DNA of 64,000 nucleotides from Rhyacophila brunnea. Lineage: Eukaryota; Arthropoda; Insecta; Trichoptera; Rhyacophilidae. The stretch lies in assembly GCA_022495005.1 (NCBI GenBank), contig JAGYXB010001324.1, positions 3,968,001 to 4,032,000 on the forward strand, given 5' to 3'. The notes beneath the pieces were generated by a model. That model was not told where the DNA came from and did not search any database. It was given only the letters and a program-made list of their open reading frames with translations. Positions 33,106 to 44,392 of the stretch are shown here, in pieces. Position 1 is the stretch's first letter, and each line of letters begins with the position of its first letter. The translations under genes were made by a program, and so were the position numbers.

Positions 33106-33540
33106 TTTTTGCTTCTATGTACTTAGGTATTGGAAGGCCATGGCCGTCCGTGATATAAGCAAATACTGCATTGAATTGTATGAAGTGCAAAGATAAGCGG
33201 CATTGCATGCAGAATTCGTTAACGTAAAGGCGTTAAAGTACTTACACAACGACAGTCGTAAATGACAATACAATGGTCCGTAAATGTCGGGTGTAGTAAA
33301 ACAAAACATTAACGATTAGCAGCACGATGAGAAGACACAAGTAAATTATAATTTAAATTAGGTTTAACGAGTCATAAAGTCAGTGCACCGTTATAAAAAT
33401 GACGGAAGCACCGTTTATATGCGATTCGACGAATTAATCGTTTTATTAAGTGCATTGAGAATGCAGTATGTCGGAGACAGGAATATTAATATTATAATCT
33501 ATTAATTGAGTTAGCATTTACTTGGTAGAATTCCATTTTA
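33106..33540. other. Spacer
   Basis: Unique AT-rich sequence. Confidence 0.4.
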
Positions 33541-34180
33541 CAAGAAATGAAAATATAATTCATATTAAATTCTACAGGTTTTTTTAAAAAGGTTTGTCGA
33601 CAGCTATTTCGGTTGTAACACCATTATCAAGACTATTCAGATAGGCCGTTTGCCTTTGCTTAAATACTATACGTGTATAGATAGAGACAGAATACATTTT
33701 CTTATTCGTTCCAGCAATATTATGAATTTTTACATTATTATTAATTGTAATAGTATTAATACTTTGAAAACCCTGAGTGGGTTTTTTAAAATTGATATCG
33801 AAATTTTCAAAATTTATCAAAATTACAGTGTTCGATGGTTATTTATTGACATTATTAATCAATTAAAATATTATTAGTATAATTGTCTTAATCGTGTGTT
33901 TAGATAAATTTTGAAAATTTCGATATCCATTTTAAAAAACCCACTTAGGGTTTTCAAAGTATTAATAATATTACAATTAGTAATAATGTAAAAATTCATA
34001 ATATTGCTGAAACGAATAAGAAAATGTATTCTGTCTCTATCTATACACGTATAGTATTTAAGCAAAGGCAAACGGCCTATCTGAATAGTCTTGATAATGG
34101 TGTTACAACCGAAATAGCTATCGACAAACCTTTTAAAAACCTGTAGAATTTAATATTAATTATATTTTCATTTCTTGTAA
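33541..34180. repeat. 640-bp fold-back: two 280-bp inverted arms
   Basis: Arm 33541-33819 and arm 33904-34180 are inverted copies with few differences, separated by 84 bp of AT-rich spacer. Both arms encode the same partial frames in opposite directions (for example VFKQRQTAYLNSLDNGVTTE). Related fragments occur at 31780 and 36064, so the arms derive from an interspersed element. Inverted arms and the GATAATGGTGTTACAACCGAA motif recall Penelope-like retroelements, which is inference. Transcription would give a long double-stranded RNA. Confidence 0.85.
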
Positions 34181-34615
34181 TATTATAATCAGTTGAAATC
34201 AGAGTCGTCACAACTCCCATTTTTTACTGTTCGGTTTCGGTGCAAATATGAATGGGGTCGTTCCGGATTCCAGTTACAAAAAATCTAAAATTGGAAGGTC
34301 GGTTCCGGGTTCTTTGAAAAAAAACCAATACCTACTACTTATAACTACCCACCTAGTTACATATTTTATATATAATTTTACATTTTTCCAAAAAAATAAG
34401 CTCAAATTGTGGACACGTCTTTTGCACAGTATCATTTTTTTTATATAAATTTCGGTAACAGGTAAACAAACCACATGAAAATAGCGATGTTGTTATTCGC
34501 ATTACGCACTGAATAAAATGGTTATTAATTAAATTATACGTGCATATTATAATACATTGTGGTGCGTTCTTAAAAATAATGGGTAACATTTTAAATATGA
34601 AAAGGGATTTATTGG
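34181..34615. other. Spacer
   Basis: No gene. The 66- and 129-codon frames here overlap on opposite strands without motifs. Confidence 0.4.
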
Positions 34616-34619
34616 AGGG

Positions 34620-35030
34620 TTTCACGAAAATGATATTTGTACAAACTTTAGTGTACTCACTGTACTCCATATTTTTGTACGGTGTCGAGTCATGAACCCT
34701 TAGGGCAAAGGAGCGGAAATGTAGTGTTAGCGCCGAGTACATCGTATTTCTTTGACAGAGTACAGGACGAACCAGCCAATATCGTTGAGCGGGGACCGGA
34801 TAACCTGGAAATGCTGATGGTTTTCGGTAGTCTCCAGGGAAGTTGAAGCAGAGGAAGAGCGTCGGCTTGCTGGAGCGAACGAGTGAAGGAGATTACTGGG
34901 GTAACTTTCACTCTGCCCTGACAGAAGCCGAGGATTGAAAAAGGAAAGTCTTGGTCGCTCAAAAGATGACAGAATTTCAAAATGGTTACGATCCTCAGCC
35001 ATTGAAGGAATGATCAAGAAGAAGAGAGAA
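34620..35030 (+). pseudogene. LINE family B fragment, plus strand
   Basis: TGATATTTGTACAAACTTTA reads MIFVQTLVYSLYSIFLYG, followed across shifts by WQSTGRTSQY and PGNADGF. At the end come KMTEFQNGYDPQP and a run of RRR-type basic codons. It corresponds segment by segment to 21270-21860 on the other strand but is more degraded through its middle (the DAFEMWCWR block is mutated). 5'-truncated and dead. Confidence 0.75.
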
Positions 35031-36060
35031 AGGTTTCTGGCTATTTGGATGACTTCTTTAATTATTAATTGTGGAAATAAAACTTTTAAATACGCAAGAC
35101 GTATTCTTTTGCCGACTTAAAAAAAGATGATGGGATTACCGGATTAAGCAAGCAATCTTTTCCATTATTTTTCGAAAGGCACCTTCTTAAATTTTAGATG
35201 TCAGCATAAAGTTCATAATAATTAACAATAATTTAGATATTATTCCTTACAACTTTTATAAATGTTTAAAAAGCTGTCAACCGTGATTCTGAATGGAAAA
35301 TATTCAATTGGTAGTTCAGAAAAAACTACAAAGGTCTCGAATTTGATTGTGAAGGGGAAATTTCACGGAGTAGCATCAGCAATACACTGAGCCGAACAGC
35401 AGGCTATTGGATGAATTGGTGATTTGCGGTGACATTTTAGTAATTAGTATTGTGATTTTTTTAAATTCATTTTTTATCTAAAAATCGCCATGTTTAAAAT
35501 ATTAACATGAACAATCACAAGAAAATCGTAAATGATGGTTCAACCCTAGATCTTTTGTGGAAAAATACAGCGCCACACGGCGGATTCAACATTTAATTTT
35601 TGCATAGTAACATATTACGTCTCATTGTTAGATTATATGTCTCAACAACCACTTTTTAAATTTAAGTGCAAAACAAATTCACCAAAAATTTTAAAAGCGT
35701 GAAATAAAATTCCTCATAGTTAGTTATCTGCTGATAGAATCATCTGGATCTGAATATACATAAGATCAAAAACTGCAATGTACGTATATATATAATATAT
35801 ATGGGTGCAGGCACATGGGTATCTTTAATACTTGTATCAGGTGTAGTTTTTTTTTCTTTGGCTCGAGATCACAATGGTAGTTCGTGCCTTTGATAGGACG
35901 ATGACTAAACAAAAAAAACGATGCTTCCACAATGGCAAATCGAGAATAAGCCCACTCAAAATCACCTATTTACAGTCGTCCTCAAAGCGTGGTACATTGA
36001 TTAAGACGTCATATTAGTTGAAAAGCGATATACAAAAGTTTTATCATTCCCTTCGACAAA
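35031..36060. other. AT-rich spacer
   Basis: No assignable feature. A TATATATAATATATATGGG stretch is at 35787. Confidence 0.4.
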
Positions 36061-36110
36061 CATTATTTAGTCTTGATAATGTTGTAACAACCGAAACAAA
36101 CAATAACTAC
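36061..36110 (+). repeat. Fragment of the fold-back (Penelope-like?) family
   Basis: TAGTCTTGATAATGTTGTAA then CAACCGAAAC matches the corresponding part of the 34081-34130 arm. GTTG-TAA-CAAC can form a short stem here. Confidence 0.5.
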
Positions 36111-36824
36111 TTATAGATATTATCGCTTGTTTCGCGAAATTCAATATTAATTTTGTAGTCTACTAGTATACTATAATATTATATACATAGCACCGTCACA
36201 TAAGCAAGATCTTCATTACATTCCCCAATAATCCATTGATTTAGGTAGGTGGTAAATGGTAACCAATTATGTAATAATATGAGAAAATGAATACGAATTA
36301 ATATTATTATAAATTATATAAATAATACCTAATATAAAAAAACTCAATTAAAATCCAACACCTAAGACATTCAAATACGTGGAGGGCAATGAAATAAATT
36401 ATTTAAATAAGTATATAATTCAATTTATTTGTTAAGATCGCACAAGTTGTTATTTTAGTAAATTTTTATATTTATATATATATGTAAAAATATTTTTTTA
36501 AGATACTTACCTACATAGTATAAGCTGGAACATACTTTAATATTGTTATTTGTATACACAAAAAACTTACTTATTTAATATGGAGCCTGAGGTTGCCGAA
36601 AAGCGAAACCGGGTCGTTAAAAAGGATTTTTAAGGTATAGTACAAGGATCTCATGAATTAAAATTGAAGTGCGATGTCTTACCTTCAACTGATTATTAGT
36701 AGGTAAATCAATATGTTTGTCATAAGTAGATTCAATGTTATTTATAAAATAGAAACTTACATTGATAAATTTACCGAGAATTTATTAATATTTCCTGTGA
36801 TTATCATAGATATAAATAAGCCCC
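36111..36824. other. Spacer
   Basis: Very AT-rich. A GAGCCTGAGGTTGCCGAAAAGCG stretch near 36582 is isolated and unexplained. Confidence 0.4.
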
Positions 36825-37262
36825 ACATTCTGAATCATGATCTTTGGCGCCCCCTGCCTATCGCTAAGGTTAAGGGCAGTATGATGCTCTACAGCAGCGT
36901 TTCCGAAATGGTATTCTACGGAAACCATTAAGGGTAAAATTAATGACATTACGTGTTTTTTTGTATTTCTAAATAAATCCACTTGAATTATTGAGTTGTT
37001 GACACTCCTTTTGTGGTACCATTCAAGTAACATGTGACCCCTCGTCATATTGGATACACCGGTACAATAATTATATTTAAAAAATCTACACGCGAAATTT
37101 CATTTAAGTATATCAATCATCATAATATCGCATTCAAATGCATCAACCACATATTATTTAATGTTAATATTGTTGAAGCAAAAAAGCGTCAATATTTTAC
37201 TATTGTCGAGCCGCCACGCCAGGCCCCCCTAAGCCCGGGTTCCCATGCTATAGTCCTGTCAG
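36825..37262 (-). repeat. Inverted copy of the 19690-type repeat with insertion
   Basis: The right end of the family (GATCTTTGGCGCCCCCTGCC and CGCTAAGGTTAAGGGCAGT) is at 36825-36885, and its left end (GCCACGCCAGGCCCCCCTAA, GCCCGGGTTCCCATGCTATA) at 37208-37250. Between them the usual interior is replaced by sequence starting CAGCGTTTCCGAAATGG at 36889, which looks like a hAT terminus, so a second element probably sits inside. Confidence 0.65.
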
Positions 37263-38397
37263 CCCCTCCTTATAGATATATAAATCGGTTTGGCAGGTGC
37301 TCCAATAAACTAAACGGTCAGGTAATTAATAATAATTATTGATTTGTGAAAGTGGATTCAATAAATTATTGAATCTTATATTAGGGCGTTAGCACATGCA
37401 TCCAGCGAGCCGACCAAGGACCGTTACACAGTATGAAGGATACACGACACGTCTTTTTGTCTTTTTCATACTGATATAATTGAGATACACGTCATAGTTA
37501 TGGTACCAAGTCGCTCCACTCGTCTTGGTCGCCCGAACGATCATCACACCGTCACTTCTTGCAAAATCTAACAATTTGTTTTGGCGATTCAACAAAATAA
37601 TAAACACTGACCTAATTAATATGAAAATATGTAAACAAAAATTTCAGCCTAATTTAATTAATTTTTGCGTTACGTGTTCCTTACTCTTTGTGAAACTTTA
37701 AAAAAATAATTGCAGAGCGACCGAATATAATACTTACGTATCTACCTAAACATCGGCTTACGCCACTTAATTTTAAATGTTTATAACTAAGATTGAGGTA
37801 ACCCTGGTAACCAGTTAAATAAAAGTAATACAAAAGTACCTGGGATTATAGTAGGTAGGTGCGACAATTTTGTATTCCTTAAGTCCGCAAAAACGTGAAC
37901 TCGTTTAAACTCCGTTACATAATAGTTGGTTGGGCTAATTATAATTATTTTGAATTTTGGATATTGCGTTGCTTTCATAAGTTATGCAGGCATTCCGCTT
38001 TAACAGAATAAAAAAAACGTCAGCAAAGTGGTGCTCATTGTAATATTTTAAATATAATAATTAAGTACTATAGTATTAGATACATTAGATAAGTGATGTG
38101 GGGTTATTACTTATCAAATAATTAGACATGATCATTTTAGCATTGCATCATATTGATAGTATACAGTGGATTCACAAGGATATAGGTACATAGGTACATT
38201 CGCGAGTATCTCAGTGTGAAAGGCTCAACTTGTTTTAACGTAAACTACTAGTACTTATCGGATACGTAGGTACATCCCCCTGTGAAACTGCTCGCAGTCT
38301 ACGGTTGCAGCTGATCGAGTCATTGATTAGGTACCTACATTAACTATTTTATCCTCAATTACCCAACGATGTATTATAATATGCCATATCTGTATCC
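37263..38397. other. Spacer
   Basis: 37380-37560 is moderately GC-richer with no repeat match. The rest is AT-rich with TAGGTACAT motifs. Confidence 0.4.
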
Positions 38398-38915
38398 CAG
38401 TGGCGAAGGGTGGATGTAAGTTGTTACGATCCGCCATAAATAGTGCACACTAAAGTTTGTCTGGTCAATTTATAAAATTCAATTAAACCCTGCGAAAACC
38501 AAGCCATAATAAATAATAGGTAGTCAAAAAATACTCATCTATCTATAAAATATCTAAAATTATGCAATTAAATCATACATAAATTTGGATGTTTTATATA
38601 TAGAATAATATTTTTTATCTATTATAGTTTGCTTTAAGCAGGGCTTAATGATTTTTAAAAAAATGAACCAACAATATGTGTAATACAATTTATTATTAAT
38701 CTAACGAAAACAAATAAGTATGAATGGAAAAGTGTGCACAATTTTGTCGTATCGCCCAAAATATACCGAAACCATTATAGTTTGGTTAGGCAGGGTTTAA
38801 TAAATTTAAAAAAAAATGAACCAACAATATAATATAATATGTATTCTTAGTCCAACAAAAACAAATAAATATTAACTGTGCCCAGTTTTGTCGTATCTTC
38901 CACCCTTCGCCACTG
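38398..38915. mobile_element. hAT MITE family 1, copy D
   Basis: CAGTGGCGAAGGGTGGATG at the left and CCACCCTTCGCCACTG at the right. The flanks CTGTATCC and GACTATCC share their last five bases, a decayed duplication. The right arm is shorter than in copies A-C (the last CCTACCTC block is lost). Confidence 0.88.
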
Positions 38916-41528
38916 GACTATCCAAAGGTGATTAAATGCTTTCATAAAAGTACATCATTTTCATTAATACGAGTACGTAGAGACTGATTGATTTTCATAT
39001 CTTCATGCATGTATTCAAGTCACATAACATACGTAGTGAGGTTAACATACTACACGTATTAATTATAAATTACTTTAATGTAAGATGATTTTTTTCTATA
39101 TGACATACCTGCCTACCTATTTCGAAAACGATCACATTTTGATCCCAACAAACGCGAGCCATATTTTGATGTTACCATCAAATCAGCGTGGTTTTTGGTG
39201 CGCGTAGCCGCAATGTCAATCACCCACACTCGCGTCGGGCGTTAGGTGTCACCTTCGGTGCTCCGCGAGGAACCTAGACGTGCTGAGGTCGCGCACCGCA
39301 GAATCAATGACAGGACTGGACGGTAGCATTTAAAATCCATTACATTAAGCACTTTTCGGGATTGGTATGTGACGGTGATAATGGCAAATCCATTAAGAGA
39401 GGTGCATGCGCTCCACACTAAAAAAATCTGCCTAAATGCAAAAGTCAATTCAGTAAAGGGTTAACACAGTGGCTTTCAAACTTATTGTTTTAACGGCGCC
39501 TTTAGTGTATAAAGATTATCTATGTTCAATCAAACTACTTTGGCAACAGATATATTGTTTAGTTGTAATAATGTTAACAAAAAATACACCGTGTATATTT
39601 AGCACACTTAATGTAAGTGTAGGTAGGTACTTTAAATTAATCGTTTTTCGATGTTAAATACCTATATATTGTTTCGTAAAAAGGGCGAATTAACCAAAAT
39701 GCTATTTTATAGGAGGATTTTTAACTTCTGACATTTATTTATTAATTACACGTGGATGTCTTCAAGTTTATAATATTAATAAAACTTAGAAAGAATACTG
39801 TCTTTAAAACAGGCATTATAATATAATATTTTAAAAGGCCTAATAATAGGTCACATTCGCTTTTTATTCGTAACATAAAGAGGCTATTCGCCGCCCTTAC
39901 GATTATCGTTTTCAAGTACTTTCCTGTGGAGATGTCTCGATTTCGCCAAAATGGTTGATTCGCCCTTTATCCAAAACACCGACGATATTATGACGTATTC
40001 AACTACTCTAATAGAATCACATCGCGGTATAGGTACGATGAATGGACAAAAAAGGGAACGATTGAATAAGGAAAAAAAATGATACGCGCAAAAACCTCAA
40101 ATGGAAATGAGTATAGCACAAAGAAGGGAAAATCACTGAACAAATCGAAGTCGAACCATTCAGCAGTACCCAAAAAGTGGGAAATGTCCGAAAGATTTAG
40201 ACACGTGGGCGCTGGATCAGTGAAATAGTTCTGCGAATGTATGCGGAAACGCAACGCACAAGACCGAGAGAAATGAAACCAGCCTTCGTCCAGAAGTGAA
40301 TTGATTCAAGCTATAATGATAATGTTTTTATGACTGTTTTTTTAATTTCTTTTACTTTATACGCGTGTATTTATTTACTTTTAATAATATTATTTCATTT
40401 TTATGTAGGCATTTAAACGTTTGAACGTGTTAGACTTTAGAATTGTAATGTTCTCTCATATAAAAAAGTAATTTTCTGCTGATAGTGATTTTTTTATTGA
40501 TTTTTTACTATTCCATTTGATATTAAAATTAGATACCAAATACACATATCGCCACCGTACTATTAAGACCTCGTATGTCCGATATTATGGGAAAATTAAG
40601 TTTGTTCAACAAAATTTAAACAAAAAAAAAAAAACATTTTAAATCATACCAAAACCTCGGTTCTCTAGACTCTAGTCTAGTATGCTGTCCATCTATCGAC
40701 AAATTAAAAAAAAACTCGTAGGTCTCGTGGTCTCAAAAATGGAATTAAAACCTCGTATTTCACAACCAGTGTCACCGATTAGAGAGGTGTATAAAATATT
40801 GTTTTTATTGCGTTTTTCTTCCCCTCAATACTCTTCTCAAACAGACTTACGAGGTTTTCATAGTAAGGTGACGATATGTATCTCAATGAAAATAAATTTG
40901 TGATACCTATCATTTTTAATTCAGAAAATTGCATGTGCCAAAATAAAAATAAGATATGTACCTACTTACAAGTATGTAAATCCATTAGAATTTAAATTCA
41001 AATTCCATTAAGTACCCTCGGTCTAGTATTAACATGATTTTTGTCTTATACATCTATCCTAAGTATAAATTCTTTATTGCACTATTAGACACTAAAATAC
41101 AAAAGAAGCTCCCCGCACCTTCAGTGTTTATTTGTTTTTAAATAAATGAATTGAGTTTACGGAAGTAGTCAATATTAAATTTATAAAATAACGAGAAACA
41201 TGTTTACTTGGAATGGCATAACATAAGCGATAAAGCGTGATAAGACGAAGTCCAAAATTCTAGCAAGCGATGATTTGAGTCATTATTAGAAGAAGTATTG
41301 TGTGGCCATTCCACATTATACATAATCAGATATTACGACGTTCGGTTTGTTTACATTATTATAATATGATATAAGAAATAATTAGTTTGGTATGTATACT
41401 AGGAATTTATTTCAGAATATTAGGTGAACGAGAATATGGGTCACGACTTGATCAGGAGAATAAAAATGTTAACTAGAATTGGGTCGTAAAAAGTCAATAA
41501 GATTAGATTCGATTTCGCAACAAATCAC
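38916..41528. other. Spacer with a CpG-rich block at 39190-39330
   Basis: 39190-39330 contains GTAGCCGCAATGTCAATCAC, CTCGCGTCGGGCG and CTCCGCGAGGAACC in an otherwise AT-rich stretch and may be regulatory. CAGTGGCTTTCAAACTTATTG at 39467 looks like a lone hAT end. A 68-codon frame on the minus strand has no motif. Confidence 0.35.
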
Positions 41529-42068
41529 CAGTGACGTCCCCAGACAAAATGCCGCCCCATTTTTTATACAGTATTTTTCATTATCCTTTCATGATTAAAA
41601 TATCTACGAAATGTGTTGTATATATACATTACCGACAAAACAACTACCTACTAAATCAAATTTAAATGCCATCTCCGCTCCAATAGAAATAGACCACTTT
41701 CAAAATTCGCGAGTGACCGGCAAAAATATTTGGATAAAATTAGGCAAGTGTGTACCTACATATAATTCAAAAATCTCCACGTGTCATTGCTGGTCATTAA
41801 GGACGTGACCTCCAAGGACAACGGAAGTAAACTAGACATCGCGAACCCAACAAAAAAATACAGTCCTGTTAAATCATGTATGTTAATTAATACTACATTT
41901 TGTTTCCAACAAATGAGCTGATTTTTTAATTAAAGGATATTTCCGTTATTACTAAGTATATGTAGCTATTTCTATATATACCGAACGATTGTCCTCGATT
42001 TGCCGCCCTTCGAGTAGCTGCCGCCCCCAAGCGACGCTCAATCTGCCTACCCCCACGGGACGTCACTG
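41529..42068. mobile_element. hAT-like element with CAGTGACGTCCC ends
   Basis: CAGTGACGTCCC and its inverse GGGACGTCACTG bound 540 bp. GCCGCCC blocks lie just inside both ends. The flanks CAAATCAC and TATGTCAC agree at 5 of 8 bases. Its 41700-41875 part is repeated, inverted, at 49822-50000. No transposase is readable. Confidence 0.75.
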
Positions 42069-42964
42069 TATGTCACCATTTTCAATAACTGATGCGACTA
42101 ATCTTTTTCTTCTTTAGCATGTAGACGTTCACTGCTAAACATAGACCTATCCCATTGATTTACACTTTATTTTCTTTTGTTGTAATTTTTTACTACGATG
42201 TTCAATATTACGAACTAAAATTGCATTATTTTTGCAATGGATTAAACCAATTTATTATACGAATGCCACTTATATATCAACATAGCTTAACGAGTCGGTT
42301 ATTATCCTGGATAGTATATTGTTTAATTACAATTTGGCGAAATATTTTATGTCTATTATGATACGACTATGAAGACTTCGAGAGAATCCTTTTTCGTATA
42401 TTTTTCATATATTTGTGATGCATGTCACTATTCATTGATCAGAGATCGTGAACTCATAAATAGAATCTTTATTCTGTGTCTATTGTTAAATATATCACTC
42501 GTTAATTCTTCAATCTGCCGCCCTATTATAAGTGACACCCTTCGGTAGTTATATACACGTAAGTATTTCATATATTTCCTCAATGAATTGAATATGTTAT
42601 ATTTTTAATAATGAATACTAGGTATTATAAAATGTAATTTCTGTGCATTTTGCCACGCTTGGAACGTCCCTGCCAATAATCATTCAGATTGAAAATTTTC
42701 TTGATTTACGAAAAAAAGTTAAAAAAAAAAAATCTATTTTTGCTCTTAAATGAAGAATATGAGCATCCACAGAGTGAGGATTATATTATAAAAATACGTT
42801 ATCATGGGGAGTGGTTGTTGACCGTTCGATTAGCCTTTTAGGTGCTTGTTAAGTATCAAACACGTGGAAAAAATAATCATTTTTTTAGTGATCTATAGTA
42901 GAATATTTACAAAAAAAAGGTAACCATATATTTTTGCATCCAAAATAAATATAAAAATTTCCTA
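42069..42964. other. AT-rich spacer
   Basis: 42510-42550 and 42650-42680 contain GCCGCCC and GGAACGTCCCTGCC pieces that may be edges of another copy of the preceding element. No gene. Confidence 0.4.
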
Positions 42965-43555
42965 TAAGCTTATTTTAGAACGCGTCCAGAAGAAATTTCT
43001 TCGATGTCTTTATTTTAAGACATATAACTACTTATTTTCCTTTCGATAATTCGTCAACTGATTATTTTCCGACTGCCTTTCTACAAGGCATGCTTACTGT
43101 TCACTCTCTTGAATCTCTTAGTCTCTTCTGCTCTTGAAACACAAAATTTCTAATGTTTCCAATCCTGGTGTCCTAATGAATTTGAATTTACATGCGCCTG
43201 TCAATTACCTACGTGGTCGCAGGTCGTAACCATGATTTATTCTGGATCGGAACCGTTTCCTCGTGTGAAGCCTATCAGGCACCATTAGCAAGGGGTGCAA
43301 GACTAGTCAATGCGCTCACCAAAGACATAGACATTTTCGGTGGCGTGCTATGTATTCGAAATATTATTTTTCTATATAAAATTATACTTAAGTATGTTTT
43401 TATTTTTATTTTTTATTATTATTATTTTAAATATTCTCTTCTTCTCTCCTGTGAGGATAATATTTTGTTATAATGCAAATCTCATGTTGTGTACGTCTTG
43501 AATTTAGATTTGTTATGTCCAGAATGTTTTGTTTTCTTAAATAAATAAATAAAAC
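42965..43555 (+). pseudogene. Jockey-like LINE 3' fragment
   Basis: The plus strand reads LERVQKKFLRCLYFKTYNY, then a shifted ACLSTRHAYCSLS-like part, LNLHAPVNYLRGR and, near the end, QAPLARGARLVNALTKDIDI. These match the C-terminal end of the 3100-4010 copy. The insertion is strongly 5'-truncated, frameshifted, and ends in AAATAAATAAATAAA. Confidence 0.85.
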
Positions 43556-44277
43556 AACGATCTATGTAATTTAGCAAAAAATTGTTGTAGATACATAGTA
43601 TACCTACCTACCTACAAACATGCGAGTTCTTCTGACAAAAAACTATAGCAGTATGTAAATTATTGTAGTTCAAAATGACGCGCGTAGGACTATGCACATG
43701 TCACATGATAGTGATGCTGCGTCGTATCGCTGGTCTCTCGCTATATAATATTCGCGGTTTTTATCGTCAAAGCGTTCCTTATCAGTAACCTACGCTACTT
43801 ATCGCCATTCGTAATTCCAGAGATAACACGTGCCTTCATTAACAGTTGCACGAATAATTTAATTGTATCATGATTCACTACAACGGCTTTGAATCAACGT
43901 AGTATTGAGGGATGTAAGGTTCATGTGAATAGAAACCTGGATACTGGAAAATAACACACATAAGTGGAGATGTTTATGCTGATCGAACATTGGGGGCGGA
44001 TTGGCCTGGCAGGATACCTGTGGGCCGTAAAGTTCACAATGCATTTTCTTGCTGAACACTTTTATTCCAAAGAGTAAATAATGTATTTAGATACTGGTAT
44101 AAACTCCAAATATAATATCACATAAATTTGAAACCTTTGAATGATATTATATGCTATAATTTTAGGCGGTTTGTCATATTGTAGTCTGCGTTATTGTTTC
44201 TATTTAATATTCGACAATAAAATGGGTTCAGCTTCATGTCAACAGTACTGTATAGTACCTATATAATATATGTACAA
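43556..44277. other. Spacer
   Basis: Nothing assignable. Some CpG at 43680-43760. Confidence 0.4.
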
Positions 44278-44392
44278 GTCGGTTTAAGGGAAGCTAGGCG
44301 GGAACCGCTCTAATTTTCATAGCTGATTTTCGCTATTTTTTAATTAAGCTATTTTAAAAAAATTGTCTGCCGCTGGCTTCCCTTAAACCGAC
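44278..44392. mobile_element. 115-bp MITE with GTCGGTTTAAGGGAAGC ends
   Basis: The termini GTCGGTTTAAGGGAAGC and GCTTCCCTTAAACCGAC are perfect 17-bp inverted repeats enclosing about 80 bp. Flanking bases ACAA and AAGA give no decisive duplication. It is the smallest complete element in the window and seen only once. Confidence 0.75.

Noticed and set aside
33584..34071. Small genes encoded in the hairpin arms
   Set aside because: The same frames occur in both arms in mirror orientation and end at the arm borders. They reflect the inverted repeat, not a coding gene.
39467..39490. Complete hAT element starting at CAGTGGCTTTCAAAC
   Set aside because: No inverted partner or duplication was found downstream, so only a possible lone end is mentioned.
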